From contig NC_083387.1 in assembly GCF_031755915.1 (NCBI RefSeq), forward strand, positions 7,818,501-7,882,500: 64,000 nt of DNA, read 5' to 3'. Within the stretch, counting starts at the first letter, position 1. Each line of letters begins with the position of its first letter. The DNA is from Ziziphus jujuba (Eukaryota; Streptophyta; Magnoliopsida; Rosales; Rhamnaceae). Shown here piece after piece: positions 11,924 through 22,580 of the stretch. The translations under genes and the position numbers were made by a program. The notes below the pieces were generated by a model. That model was not told the DNA's origin. It saw only the letters and a program-made list of their open reading frames with translations, and ran no database searches.

Positions 11924-14773
11924 GCTAGGATAGAAAAATGGATCTGATTCTCTTCGGCAAGCAAACGGACGGTGATTTTATAAAATGGCGAGCGTTTTTG
12001 GAGAGAGAAGAAAATATCTGAGGAACAGTTGCGTCCGGGGGTTTAAATAAGGAACCAGTGGGTGGGGACAAAGATTGTGTACAACCAAGTTTATGATAGT
12101 GCGAATGGACAGCTGTCGAGTATTGACGCGGTAAGAATGGAATCAGAAGTGGTAATTTCGTCAAATGGGTAATGCATGGAAAAGGTTGCTCGAAAGGAAC
12201 AGCCGGCCCCAGGTGCTAGGGTAATGGGATTGGACGGAGAATGATGATTTGATTCGGTGTGGAGCCCCACCTATGCTGAACACCCAAAGAATAGACGGTG
12301 CATGGAGACTGTACGGTGATATGGAATTAAGGATTTACGAATGTGGATGGGTCAAGTGGGACAACTTGATCTAATCTAATGGTGGGAACTGAGTCAAGCC
12401 GATTTCTTATTGTTGCTTCAACTTGGTAAACATAACTCCACCATGCCTCGCTGGGACAAACACTTTTTACTTTTCTGATCAATAAATTTATTCTTCTCGA
12501 AGTCTATGACAAATAAATTCATTTTATCTGTATGCCATGTAATTCGATTCAAATATAATTAAACTTCACTAAAGTTTGTCTGTAATCTGTATCAATGCAA
12601 TAATTTTTCTTTTTCTTTTTTTTTTTGTTTTGTATTTTCCCTCGAAGCAATGCAAGAGGTTGAATTCATCCATTTATTATGAAATATTTTTCTTGTTTCT
12701 TTTTCTTATTTAAAAGTATATTTTATTTTAATATTTCTGTATAATTTGAAATTCTTGAAAATGATGTGTTTTTCAATATTATGAATCACTATGAAATAAT
12801 CTTATGTTAAAAAATAGTTATAAGAATATTGTCTATAAATCGTGAACCAAATGAGCTCATGATGTGGGTGAAAAAAAAAAAGAAAGAAAGAAAAAAAATA
12901 TATAGAGTTCATATTGCCCAAAAAAAAATTAAAAAAAATCTAACACTACTTAAGCAAAACTTGCCATATTAATAATATTCCAAATGTTATTATGGTAAGA
13001 TCAATATGATAAAATTATAATCCCTACTTGTATTCCTGTATTCCAAGGATAGCATTGCTAATAATTTATCAAAAAAACATAGCATTGCTAATAACTTCAA
13101 CAAAAAATAAATACCACGATATGCAAAACTAATTTGAAAAGTCGGTCCTTCAAATAGGTGTTATTCTAAAATTTTTAAAGAAATTAATTATATTTATATT
13201 TTTAAATACAATTTTATTCTTTAATGTTAATACATAAACTTATTTAATTATTTGTAAATCTTATATTATTTTATTATTAACCAAACATTGTAAAAAAAAT
13301 CCTAACAAAATTTTTTTCTAATAAACTATATTTTAAAAAATTGATTTTCAGAAATCAATTTCCCTCAACACTTTCTCTTTCTACCAAACAAAGCCTCAAA
13401 CAAAATAATATCACATTAGCATAATTTTTTTATTATTATAATGTTGGCATAATAACTTTTTAATCATTAAACATATAATAAATATATAACATGCATTGAC
13501 ATGTTCATTTTTTTTAACAGGAATTAAATAATATCAACATAAATACATAATAAATACAGTTTTTTCACTTCCATTAGTATTGTACGTTTTGAAACTTTAC
13601 ATATCATATTTTATTGCCGGAAAAAAAAAACTTATTTTATTTAGTATGTTTTGAAATATTTTTCACTCCTATATAATAACTATTTCTTTTCTTTTCTTTT
13701 TTTTTTTAAATCTACAAATAGCTATTCTTCGTTTTAATTTTATCTAGACTGTTTATTTTATTATAAATCAATATTTTTTTACAGTTTGGAACCTGGTCAA
13801 TGTCCATATGTCTCTGGAGGCTGCCAATGGTAAATTTATTATATGATATAGAAAATTAAGTTTACTTAAAACTTAACAAGAAAAAAGCTTTTAATTAAAA
13901 TCCAACATTTATATTTATTATATAACATTCAAAGAAAAACCTGATAAAAATAAGGCAGGAAATAGTAATTACTACAATAGTCTTACAATAAGAAAGCAGG
14001 CCAAAGCCAAGCTTAAAACCAACAGAAATACAGAGAAGGCAATCTAAAAAAACTCTTACATAAAAAGCACACCCTCATCAGAAGCTCACTCATACCACTT
14101 TTGTTTCTCACACACCAAATGCGCTCAACTGCATTATCCAAATACAGAAACCTTTGCTTCAAATCCAGGAGCTCTAACATTTAAATTAAAAAAAAAAATA
14201 GAAATAAAAAATACAAGTTTAATCTTAATTCTTGTGATACGAGAAATGTATTTAGTAATTCATGTATGTCAAAGATAGAAAACTTTGCAGAATGATCAGC
14301 CTAGCTATCCAAGAGCCAATAGCACAGCTCGCCCAAATTTTCATACACACACAGACATGATAGAAGAAAAGCATGTACATTGCTGTACTAAAAAACATAA
14401 TTTGATATAAAAGTAGATTTTGTTTATACCAACATCACACCAAGTAAGTTTACTTAGCACTTAGAAAGATAGAAGGAATAATCTATTCACTCTAAAGAGG
14501 TGTTAAGAGTAGATAATAGACACAAAATTGTGAGAACAGTACCTGTATGAAAGAAGCAAGTGCTGTGGTGACAATTTTGATTGTTTATTAATTCATCAAA
14601 AGAGATTCATCAAAAGGGATGGATTTGTTATAAAACCATTTTACTCAGCAATAAAATCCTGAATAAAAGTATATTAAAAAGAGATACAAAATAGATAACG
14701 ACTTCTACTAACAGTAAATGATGAATCAAAAGTTGCTTAACAATGATAGCACAAATAAGACTAGAACTCTGCT
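11924..14773. other. Intergenic; possible minus-strand promoter at its left end
   Basis: 11924-12200 is more GC-rich than its surroundings and holds a minus-strand TATAAAA near 11980, so it may be a promoter. 12200-14773 is AT-rich with A/T homopolymers and no supported gene. The right end is the 3' flank of the resistance-gene remnant. Confidence 0.45.
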
Positions 14774-15959
14774 TTAATTCGAAGAAATGCTTGTTTCACT
14801 TTGATGCCTAAGCTCAGATGATCCAAGGTGCTTAAATGGCACATGGGCTATCTTTGGCCAATCTTCACCACTTTGCTGCCTACACCTTTTAAGAAGTTTA
14901 GGACAATCTTGAATTGAGAGGTGCTGGAGTCCAATGAGATGTTTTAAACTTTCAGGTAAGCATGTTATATTCTGACAATCTGAAATCGCTGAGGATCTCA
15001 ACGAAACAAGCATCTTGATCCACTCTGGCAAAGCTTCTAAGCCAGGACAACTTCTGATTTCCAGACTCTGCAGTCTCATGAGGTTTTGCAGCTCATCTGG
15101 AAGAGATTTGAACTCCCAACAGCAGCCTAAGTTGGTCAAACTTTGAAGGGAAGAAAGATTTTGTAGGCCTTGCAGTAAAGTAACAAGATTTGGACTGTAC
15201 ATAATAATCAAATGCCGAAGAGATGTGATGTTGTTGAAACCCATTGACAAAGAAGTCAGATTACTGCAGTTCTGGGACTGGCTTCCTGGTGCTTTGGCCA
15301 TAAAACTATTCACTAATACGCCTTAGTCGATGCATTCCCTGCAGCAAAAGGCTGTTAAGTAACGTAAAATTCCCAAGGGTAGGAAAAGCCTCGCAATTTC
15401 TACAGTCTATCAACTCAATTGCAGTCAAATTGGTAAGAGATCTCCAAGGAGGAAATGAGAATCCTGGATACCCTTTAACAAGAATTCTTTTAAGATTTTG
15501 GTGGGATTGGAGGCAACCAAGAAGAACTTCTACCGTTGCAACATCATGTCTGGCTTGGGGCCAGCTTTTCTTGATGTTTGGACAAACATCATCGTCCCCC
15601 GAGTATAGTCCCAATGACTGAATGCCCTCCTTTTCCATCAATCTATAATACCATATGTCTGGTGTATAATGCACCACATTCTCTTAAGTGTGTGATTTTT
15701 AGACTCCCGTGGAGGTTAAGGCGCTCCAGAAGCATCAAGTCAGGAATTCCACCAATAACAAATAATGGCAATGTTTGAATCTGATTTGAAGATCTAGGTA
15801 GAGCCATCTCCATCATTGCTTCGAATTCTGGTGAGAAATGTTCTGAAAATCTTTGTAGCTGATCAAAGGGTTTGTGTAAAGGTAACATAGTGGTCAATGC
15901 TTTACATCCAGTGGTATCGAGATGTCTGAGGCATTACATATTTACTAAGTTAGGCAAGG
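14774..15959 (-). pseudogene. NB-LRR resistance pseudogene, segment 3: C-terminal leucine-rich repeats
   Basis: The minus strand encodes typical CNL leucine-rich repeats (SLPDELQNLMRLQSLEIRSC, ALPEWIKMLVSLRS, LPESLKHLIGLQHLSIQDCP) and ends with CPKLLKR...GEDWPKIAHVPF, the usual C-terminus of RGA-type CC-NB-LRR proteins. It is broken: a TAA at 15934-15936, a frameshift near 15670, and another frame change with probable loss near 15306-15313. At 15955-15959 it meets the left LTR of a gypsy element; the coding sequence resumes in the same codon frame at 21200. Intact relatives are cytoplasmic immune receptors; this copy cannot make a full protein. Confidence 0.92.
15955..15959. repeat. Left target-site duplication CAAGG of the gypsy element
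   Basis: CAAGG stands immediately left of the left LTR (15955-15959) and again immediately right of the right LTR (21200-21204). A perfect 5-bp duplication is the hallmark of LTR retrotransposon integration. Confidence 0.95.
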
Positions 15960-16292
15960 TGATGCAGCTGCAATATATTTGTTTTCTGTCTAAACGCAGC
16001 GTTTTATTTCCTTTTTACTTTTCCTTGCTAATATGGCTTTGTTTTTGTTATTTTAACTGCTGAGGTGGCTTTATGCCTTTTATCCTTCACCCTGCGTGGT
16101 GACAAAACAGAGATATAAAAGTTAGCCTACAAAGATGTAAAAGACAGATTTTCTATTTTTGAAATAAACTAAAAGTGCTTGTTTTCTCTCATTCTTCGTG
16201 ACTGTGGTGGAATTGGACCAGAGTTAGATCTGGACAGGAATGAGAGCCTGAGATCTACTCCTTGGTAATTCCCTCTAGGATTTTCTGCATCA
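15960..16292 (+). repeat. Left LTR of the gypsy element
   Basis: It runs from TGATGCAG to CTGCATCA, an 8-bp perfect terminal inverted repeat. It contains a TATAAAA box at 16114-16120. It is 333 bp, the same length as the right LTR, and differs from it at five positions, all A/G. Confidence 0.96.
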
Positions 16293-16295
16293 AAT

Positions 16296-16307
16296 TGGTA
16301 TCAGAGA
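16296..16307 (+). other. Primer binding site (initiator-methionine tRNA type)
   Basis: TGGTATCAGAGA starts four bases after the left LTR. It matches the standard plant iMet-tRNA primer site TGGTATCAGAGC at 11 of 12 bases. Confidence 0.88.
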
Positions 16308-16331
16308 CAGGTTATCCTCTCTGAAATTTCC

Positions 16332-19300
16332 ATGGCTAGTTCCGGTGAAAACTCTCAACGAAATTCTGGCGAGGACCCAAGCTCGAAAATGCTTTTATCT
16401 GCTGTTGCTAAATTAGATCAGAAATTCAACACCCTTTCTAATGAGATTCGGCAACTTTGTGCTGCAATACATTCTGGTCTGACGTTGAAATCTGGAGCTG
16501 CTGGTTCTCACCTCCCAGAGCACTCCGGCGACCAATCTATAGCAACACAGATGCCACAAACGCCCATTCCTTTGGCACATCCAGCAGATCCACACCTCCA
16601 AGACTCGCCTCCTCCTTAAATTCCCAGAACTCAACACCGTCAATTTCTGGATGTTCAACAACGTATTCCACTCTCAATCGACTCGAACTCGGAAGATGAG
16701 ATGGAGACAATGGCCATGAATCGAGCCCCTCATGCTATTCCTAACAGGTATGCTCGAGACCACCAACCTTCAGACTACCGAATTAAAGTTGATATTCCAA
16801 ATTTTGATGGGTCTCTGAATATTGAGGATTTTCTTGATTGGGTACAAACTGTTGAATCTTTCTTTGAGTATATGTCCATACCGGAGGATAAACAGGTTCG
16901 TTTGGTGGCTTACAAATTCCGTGGGGGAGCCTCGGCATGGTGGGAACAGGTTCTGAGTAATAGACGAAAACAAGGAAAAGGTCCGATACAATCTTGGTCA
17001 CGGTTACGCCGAATGTTACAAGCCAGATTTCTCCCCGTTGATTTTGAGCAAATCCTTTACCAGCAGTATCACCATTGCCACCAAGGTAACCGTTCTATTA
17101 GTGAGTATACTGAAGAATTTTATAGACTCAGTGCTCGGGTGAACTTGAATGAAAATGAAGGCCAACTAGTTGCTAGATATGTGGCTGGGTTACTTACTCC
17201 AATTCAAGAAAGAATAGAGCTTAGTCCTGTGTGGAATCTTAGTGAAGCTGTCAATTTAGCTTTCAAGATTGAAAAGCAAATTGAGAGGCATGTAACTAAG
17301 ACACCAACTAAATGGAAACCCATGAGTGAATTGTACCCACCAAAAGTTAAATCCCTATCACCACCAGCACCTTACCAAAAGGCCACCATTGCTGATAATT
17401 CCATGAAAAAAACCAGCAAACCCCAAAATCAACCCAACAGGCCTTCAAATCCTTATGACCGAAACTTTCCACTCAAGTGTTTCAAGTGTGGCCAGCAGGG
17501 CCACAAATCTAATGAATGTCCACTGCGTAAACAGGTTAATATAGTGGAAACTCAAGACGATTTGGGAGAAGAGTTTGCCACCGTGGGGGATGAAACCGAG
17601 TTGGTGGATGAAGACCAAGGAGAACCCTTTATTTGCATCATCCAGATGCTATTGTTCTCTCCTAAACACCCCATGGAGCCTCAACGACATTCCATTTTCA
17701 AAACGAAATGTACTATCAACAAGAAGGTGTGTGAAGTCATTATAGATAGCGGGAGCAGCGAGAACATAGTGTCCAAGTCCTTGGTTAAAGCCTTGAAGCT
17801 TCCTACTATGAGTCACCCGAATCCTTACAAGGTGGGCTGGATAAAAAAAGGCATCGAAACTATTGTCACTGAGTTGTATAAAGTTCATTTCAGTATAGGA
17901 AAACATTATGCCGATGAGGTTGTTTGTGATGATGTGGAGATGGATGCATGTCACATTCTCTTAGGCTGACCTTGGTAGTTCGACAACTCTGTATCGCATG
18001 ATGGTCGACAAAACACACATTCGTTTCAATGGAATGGGAAGAAAATTGTCCTACTCCCTTCCAAGCCCCAAAATGATCCTACTTTACTGCCCACATCTGG
18101 AGTACCACCAAAACAACCTTCGGGGAAGGGTCCTATACTTTTAACAACCTCGGAAAAACATTTTGATCTTCAAGTTAAACACTCACAGATTTGTTTCGGT
18201 ATTGTAGCTTCAATTCAAGCCCCTGCAGATTCTCAGTTTCCACAACCCATTCAACAACTTCTTCAAGAATTTGCTTAAATCTGTCCAAGTGAACTTCCGG
18301 ATTCTCTACCACCCATGAGAGACATCCAACATGCTATTGACTTGCTATCCGGGGCCAAACTTCCTAATCTTCCTCACTACCGAATGCCACCAAAAGAAGT
18401 TCAAATCCTACAGCAGATGGTTGAGGACTTGCTGAAGAAGAACCTTATCCGAGAAAGCCTAAGTCCTTGTGCAGTACCAGCTCTTCTAGTCCCCAAAAAG
18501 AATGGTAAATGGAGAATGTGTATTGACAGCCATGCTATCAATAAAATAACTACCAAATATCGGTTTCCCATTCCCCGGTTGGAAGACATGTTAGACAAAT
18601 TAAGTGGGGTTCAAGTGTTCTCTAAGTTGGATCTTCGCAGCGGCTACCATCAAATTCGGATAAGGCCTGGAGATGAATGGAAGACCGCCTTCAAAACTCC
18701 TACAGGTCTCTACGAGTGGCAAGTCATGCCCTTCGGGTTATGCAATGCACCAAGTACCTTCATGCGCTTGATGAACCAAGTTTTACAACCTCTCATTGGC
18801 ATCTGTGTGGTGGTATATTTCGACGATATTCTTGTGTACAGCCACTCAACCGAAGCCCACATTGAGCATGTGCAGCAGGTATTTGTGATACTCAAGGAAA
18901 ACCACTTGTATCTTAACCTCAAGAAATGTGTATTCATGACCCCAGAGCTTCTTTTCCTCGGGTTTATTGTGGGCAAGCATGGAATCAAGGCTGACCCCTC
19001 AAAGGTAGCTGCAATCCGTGATTCGAAAACACCCTCAACAGTCACTGAAGTTCGCAGCTTCCATGGACTCGCGACTTTTTATAAGTGTTTTGTTCGCAAC
19101 TTCAGTTCTATTGCAGGTCCACTAACAGACTGCCTCAAGAAAGGAAAATTCCAATGGGGGCCTGCTTAGCAGCAAAGCTTCGAAATTCTGAAAAAACATC
19201 TTACTGAAGCACCGGTATTAGCACTTCCTGATTTCGACAAGATCTTCGAAGTCGAAACGGACGCGTCTTCAACGGGCATTGGAGCTGTCCTTATGCAAGA

Positions 19301-20869
19301 ACGGCGTGCTATTGAGTTTTTCAGTGAAAAATTGTGCCCTGCCCATCAATTGTGGTCGGCCTACGAACAAGAATTATATGCTATAGTGAGAGCTTTCAAG
19401 CATTGGGAACATTACTTGATCCAGCGGGAATTTGTCCTTCATTGTGACCACCAAGCTTTGCAACATTTCAGTTCACAAAAGCACATTAACAAGATGCACA
19501 TCCGATGGTCCCAATTTCTTCAAAAATTTCTGTATACATTCCACCATAAAGCTGGGAAACACAATCGAGTGGCAGATGCTCTCAGTCGCAAGGTGTGCCT
19601 CTTGAACAAGTTGCAAATCGAGGTTGTGGGATTCGATGCTCTCCAAGACCAATACCCCGATGATCCCGACCTAGGACACATTTGGCAAAAATGTCGTTTG
19701 CATGAGGCAGCCGGCGATTTTCATATTTATGATGGCTATCTCTTCAAAGGGCTCCAACTATGTATTCCTCGAACTTCTCTTCGTTTTCAACTTATAAGAG
19801 ATCTTCATGGAGGTGGTTTGGCTGCTCATACTGGACGAGACAAAACAATTTCCTCAAACGTGATGTCACCAAATTGGTCAAACATTGTGCTGTTTGTCAA
19901 GCCGCTAAAGGCCAACAACAAAACACAGGCCTCTACACACCCCTGCCTGTCCCAAATCATATTTGGGAGGACATTTCACTTGATTTTGTCCTCGGTCTGC
20001 CACTTTCACAACGCAAAGTCGACTCCATTTTGGTTGTAGTTGATCGGTTCTCCAAGATGGCTCATTTTCTTCCTTGCAAGAAAGCTGTCGACACTTCGTA
20101 TGTGGCCAACCTGTTTTTCCGTGAAATTGTGAGGCTTCATGGCATACCGAAGTCCATCACCTCTGACAGAGATGTAAAGTTCCTTAGCCATTTTTGGAAA
20201 ACTTTATGGCGCAAGTTTGATATGGTGCTTCAGTTTAGCAGTGCTTATCACCCTCAAACGGACGGTCAAACCGAGGTTGTGAATCGAACTCTTGGTTCCA
20301 TGCTGCGTAGCCTTGCAAGTGACTCTCCAAAATAGTGGGACTCATACTTGCCCCAAGCTGAATTTGCCTATAACAGCATGGTCAATCGTTCCACAGGATT
20401 TAGTCCCTTTGCTATCGTCTATACCAAACCTCCCAACCATATTGTCGACCTTGCCTCCACCTCTTTCCCTCCTCACACAGCTGCTGACACTTTGGCCCAT
20501 AGAATTCAAGATATTCACACCCGGGTCCAACACAATCTGAATGCCAGTAATGCTCGTTACAAGGCTACAACTAATTTCCATCGTCGCCATAAGTCGTTTG
20601 AAGTTGGTGATCTTGTCATGGTTCATCTTCGGAAAGAAAGGTTTCCTGTCGGTGCCTACAACAAACTCCAAGCTAAAAAGATCGGTCCTTGTCGCATAAT
20701 ACAGAAACTTGGAGATAATGCCTACCAACTTGAGCTCCCTTCACATATAAAGATTTCCAACACCTTCAACGTTGCTGATCTTTTTGAATACCACCCCCCT
20801 GATGTTGCTGATGTTGCTGATTTATCTTCCTCGCTCGTGGTCGAGCCCTCTTCAAGTGTGGGCGAATGA
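16332..20869 (+). pseudogene. Disrupted gag-pol polyprotein of the gypsy element
   Basis: One frame runs from the ATG at 16332, broken by stops at 16617 (TAA), 17967 (TGA), 17976 (TAG), 18276 (TAA), 19167 (TAG) and, after a frame change near 19850, 20333 (TAG). Domains in order: gag capsid-like (about 16800-17280, with FRGGASAWWEQV), CCHC zinc knuckle (CFKCGQQGHKSNEC, 17478-17519), aspartic protease (IIDSGSSENIV near 17740), reverse transcriptase with the YFDD active site at 18816-18827, RNase H (DASSTGIGAVL at 19260), and integrase with the zinc-binding HCAVC and a later SDRDVKF and HPQTDGQTE. The frame change removes a short part between the His and Cys halves of the integrase zinc finger. 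The final TGA uses the first three bases of the right LTR. All six stops can be explained by single C-to-T changes. Confidence 0.95.
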
Positions 20870-21199
20870 TGCAGCTGCAATATATTTGTTTTCTGTCTAA
20901 ACGCAACGTTTTATTTCCTTTTTACTTTTCCTTGCTGATATGGCTTTGTTTTTGTTATTTTAACTGCTGAGGTGGCTTTATGCCTTTTATCCTTCACCCT
21001 GCGTGGTGACAAAACAGAGATATAAAAGTTAGCCTACAAAGATGTAAAAGACAGATTTTCTATTTTTGAAATAAACTGAAAGTGCTTGTTTTCTCTCATT
21101 CTTCGTAACTGTGGTGGAATTGGACCAGAGTTAGATCTGGACAGGAATGAAAGCCTGAGATCTACTCCTTGGTAATTCCCTCTAGGATTTTCTGCATCA
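20867..21199 (+). repeat. Right LTR of the gypsy element
   Basis: This 333-bp LTR has the same TGATGCAG/CTGCATCA ends as the left one and a TATAAAA at 21021-21027. It is followed directly by the second copy of the CAAGG target duplication. Confidence 0.96.
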
Positions 21200-22580
21200 C
21201 AAGGCTTTAAGATTTAAGCAACCGAGTAGCTTCAAAGTTTGTAACTGACGGAGATTTTCAATGCTAAGAGGTAACACTTTGATATTTGTATGGGAAACAT
21301 CAAGATATCTTAAACACAGTAAGTCACCAATTGAGCCATCTAATGCAGCAAGGCCACAGGCACCCATATCCAGCTCACGCAAGTATCTAAAACTTGAATA
21401 TAGTTTACTAGGGACGTCCCAAAAATTTCCTTCTGAAAACAACAAAAGAGTTCGTAAATGCCTAGCATCATATACCTCTTGTGGAATCATTGGGGCCCCA
21501 AAATCACAAACAACAGATGCATGACGAATATATTCAGAACTCTTTGGAGGAAAGCCATGGTAAAATATCATGGACTCTGTTAACAGAATGCGCCAGATCA
21601 TAAATTACATCATGCATCATATATCCAAAAACAACACCACCATTATCAAAATGCTTCACCTCTTCAAAGAAAGACATCCACAAAAGATCATTGAAGCAGT
21701 CCTCGCTAATGTCCTCTAGTGATCCCCAATTTTTACTTGATTGAATCAAGCCTGCTGCAATCCATTGACGGATTAGTTTCTCTTTCTTGATCTCATACTT
21801 TCTAGGAATTACTAAGCAGAATGAAAAGCAACGCTTGAGATGGGGTGATAAGTGAAAGTAACTCTACTTTAACGATGGTAGAATCCCATTACTTTTGCAT
21901 CCATCCAAGTCCCATAGTTCACTGTTTTGGACAGCCAACCACTCACTTTTCTTTCTTTTGAGGCGCATAAGACTTCCCAATGTTCTTGCAGCAACTCCCC
22001 CACATTTCTTGACGATTTCTTGTCCTATAGGCAAGAGATCAGGGTGCTCCTCTTGTTCTCCTATACGGAATGCGCGGTGCATGAACAAAGACCAGCAAGC
22101 ACATTCGGACAAACCCTTCAAGTAATACGGAGGAGTTGGGTAGTTCTTCATGATCAGTCCTACTCTTTTACTGCGGGTTGTGATTATAATTTTGCTTCCA
22201 TCAACCACTCCTCTAAAAAGTGGTTCTAATTCGTCCCACTCTCCTTGATTTTCAGTCCAAACATCATCCAATACAACTAAATATCTTTTCTTGTATAACA
22301 AGTCTCCAACTTTCCTGTGAAGTGCATGCATCGTAAAGCAGTGACATTTCTGTTCAAAAAGAGACTTGATGACTGCCATCATTATTCTTTTAGCATCAAA
22401 GTGATCCGAAACAAAAACCCATATTTTAGCATCGAATTTCTATGAAACTCTTTGATCATTAAATACTAACTGAGCAGGGATTGATTTTCCTATCCCTCCT
22501 AAGCCTACAATTGGAATACATGAAACTGCTGCTGCACCTGGAGCTAATAACAGCTTAATTATATTCTTTGTTATCTTTCT
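21200..22580 (-). pseudogene. NB-LRR resistance pseudogene, segment 2: NB-ARC domain and first leucine-rich repeats
   Basis: Reading leftwards from 22580, the NB-ARC landmarks appear in order: a P-loop region GLGGIGKS (the usual GKTTLAQ is altered to GKSIPAQ), kinase-2 YLVVLDDVW, RNBS-B GSKIIITTRS, a damaged GLPL site (KKCGGVAARTLGSL) and the MHD motif (YMMHDVIYDLAHSV). LRRs follow (YLRELDMGACGL, LRYLDVSHTNIKVLP). Breaks include a stop at 22440-22442 just after the P-loop, a stop at 21864-21866, a frame change near 21600, and a one-base frame disturbance next to the TTTCT insertion site at 22576-22580. The W that ends kinase-2 (LDDVW) is typical of CC-type rather than TIR-type proteins. Confidence 0.93.

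Larger units (their letters stand above)
15960..21199 (+). mobile_element. Complete but inactive Ty3/gypsy LTR retrotransposon (5,240 bp), Reina-like by size
   Basis: It has two 333-bp LTRs, a 5-bp TSD, a tRNA-iMet-type primer binding site, and one gag-pol reading frame in the order gag, zinc knuckle, protease, reverse transcriptase, RNase H, integrase. That order with integrase last defines Ty3/gypsy. The short LTRs and total of about 5.2 kb resemble the plant Reina lineage, which is an inference; I saw no clear chromodomain. It sits antisense inside the LRR region of a CNL gene. The LTRs differ at 5 of 333 sites, so insertion is recent in evolutionary terms. Six in-frame stops and an integrase deletion make it non-autonomous. 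Confidence 0.96.

Noticed and set aside
11553..11933. 126-codon plus-strand ORF rich in Lys and Asn
   Set aside because: It is driven by A-runs and is the antisense of a pyrimidine-rich leader; no homology or splice context supports it.
16413..16999. Alternate-frame ORFs beside the gag start
   Set aside because: They are shadows of the gag frame, which carries the recognisable domain.
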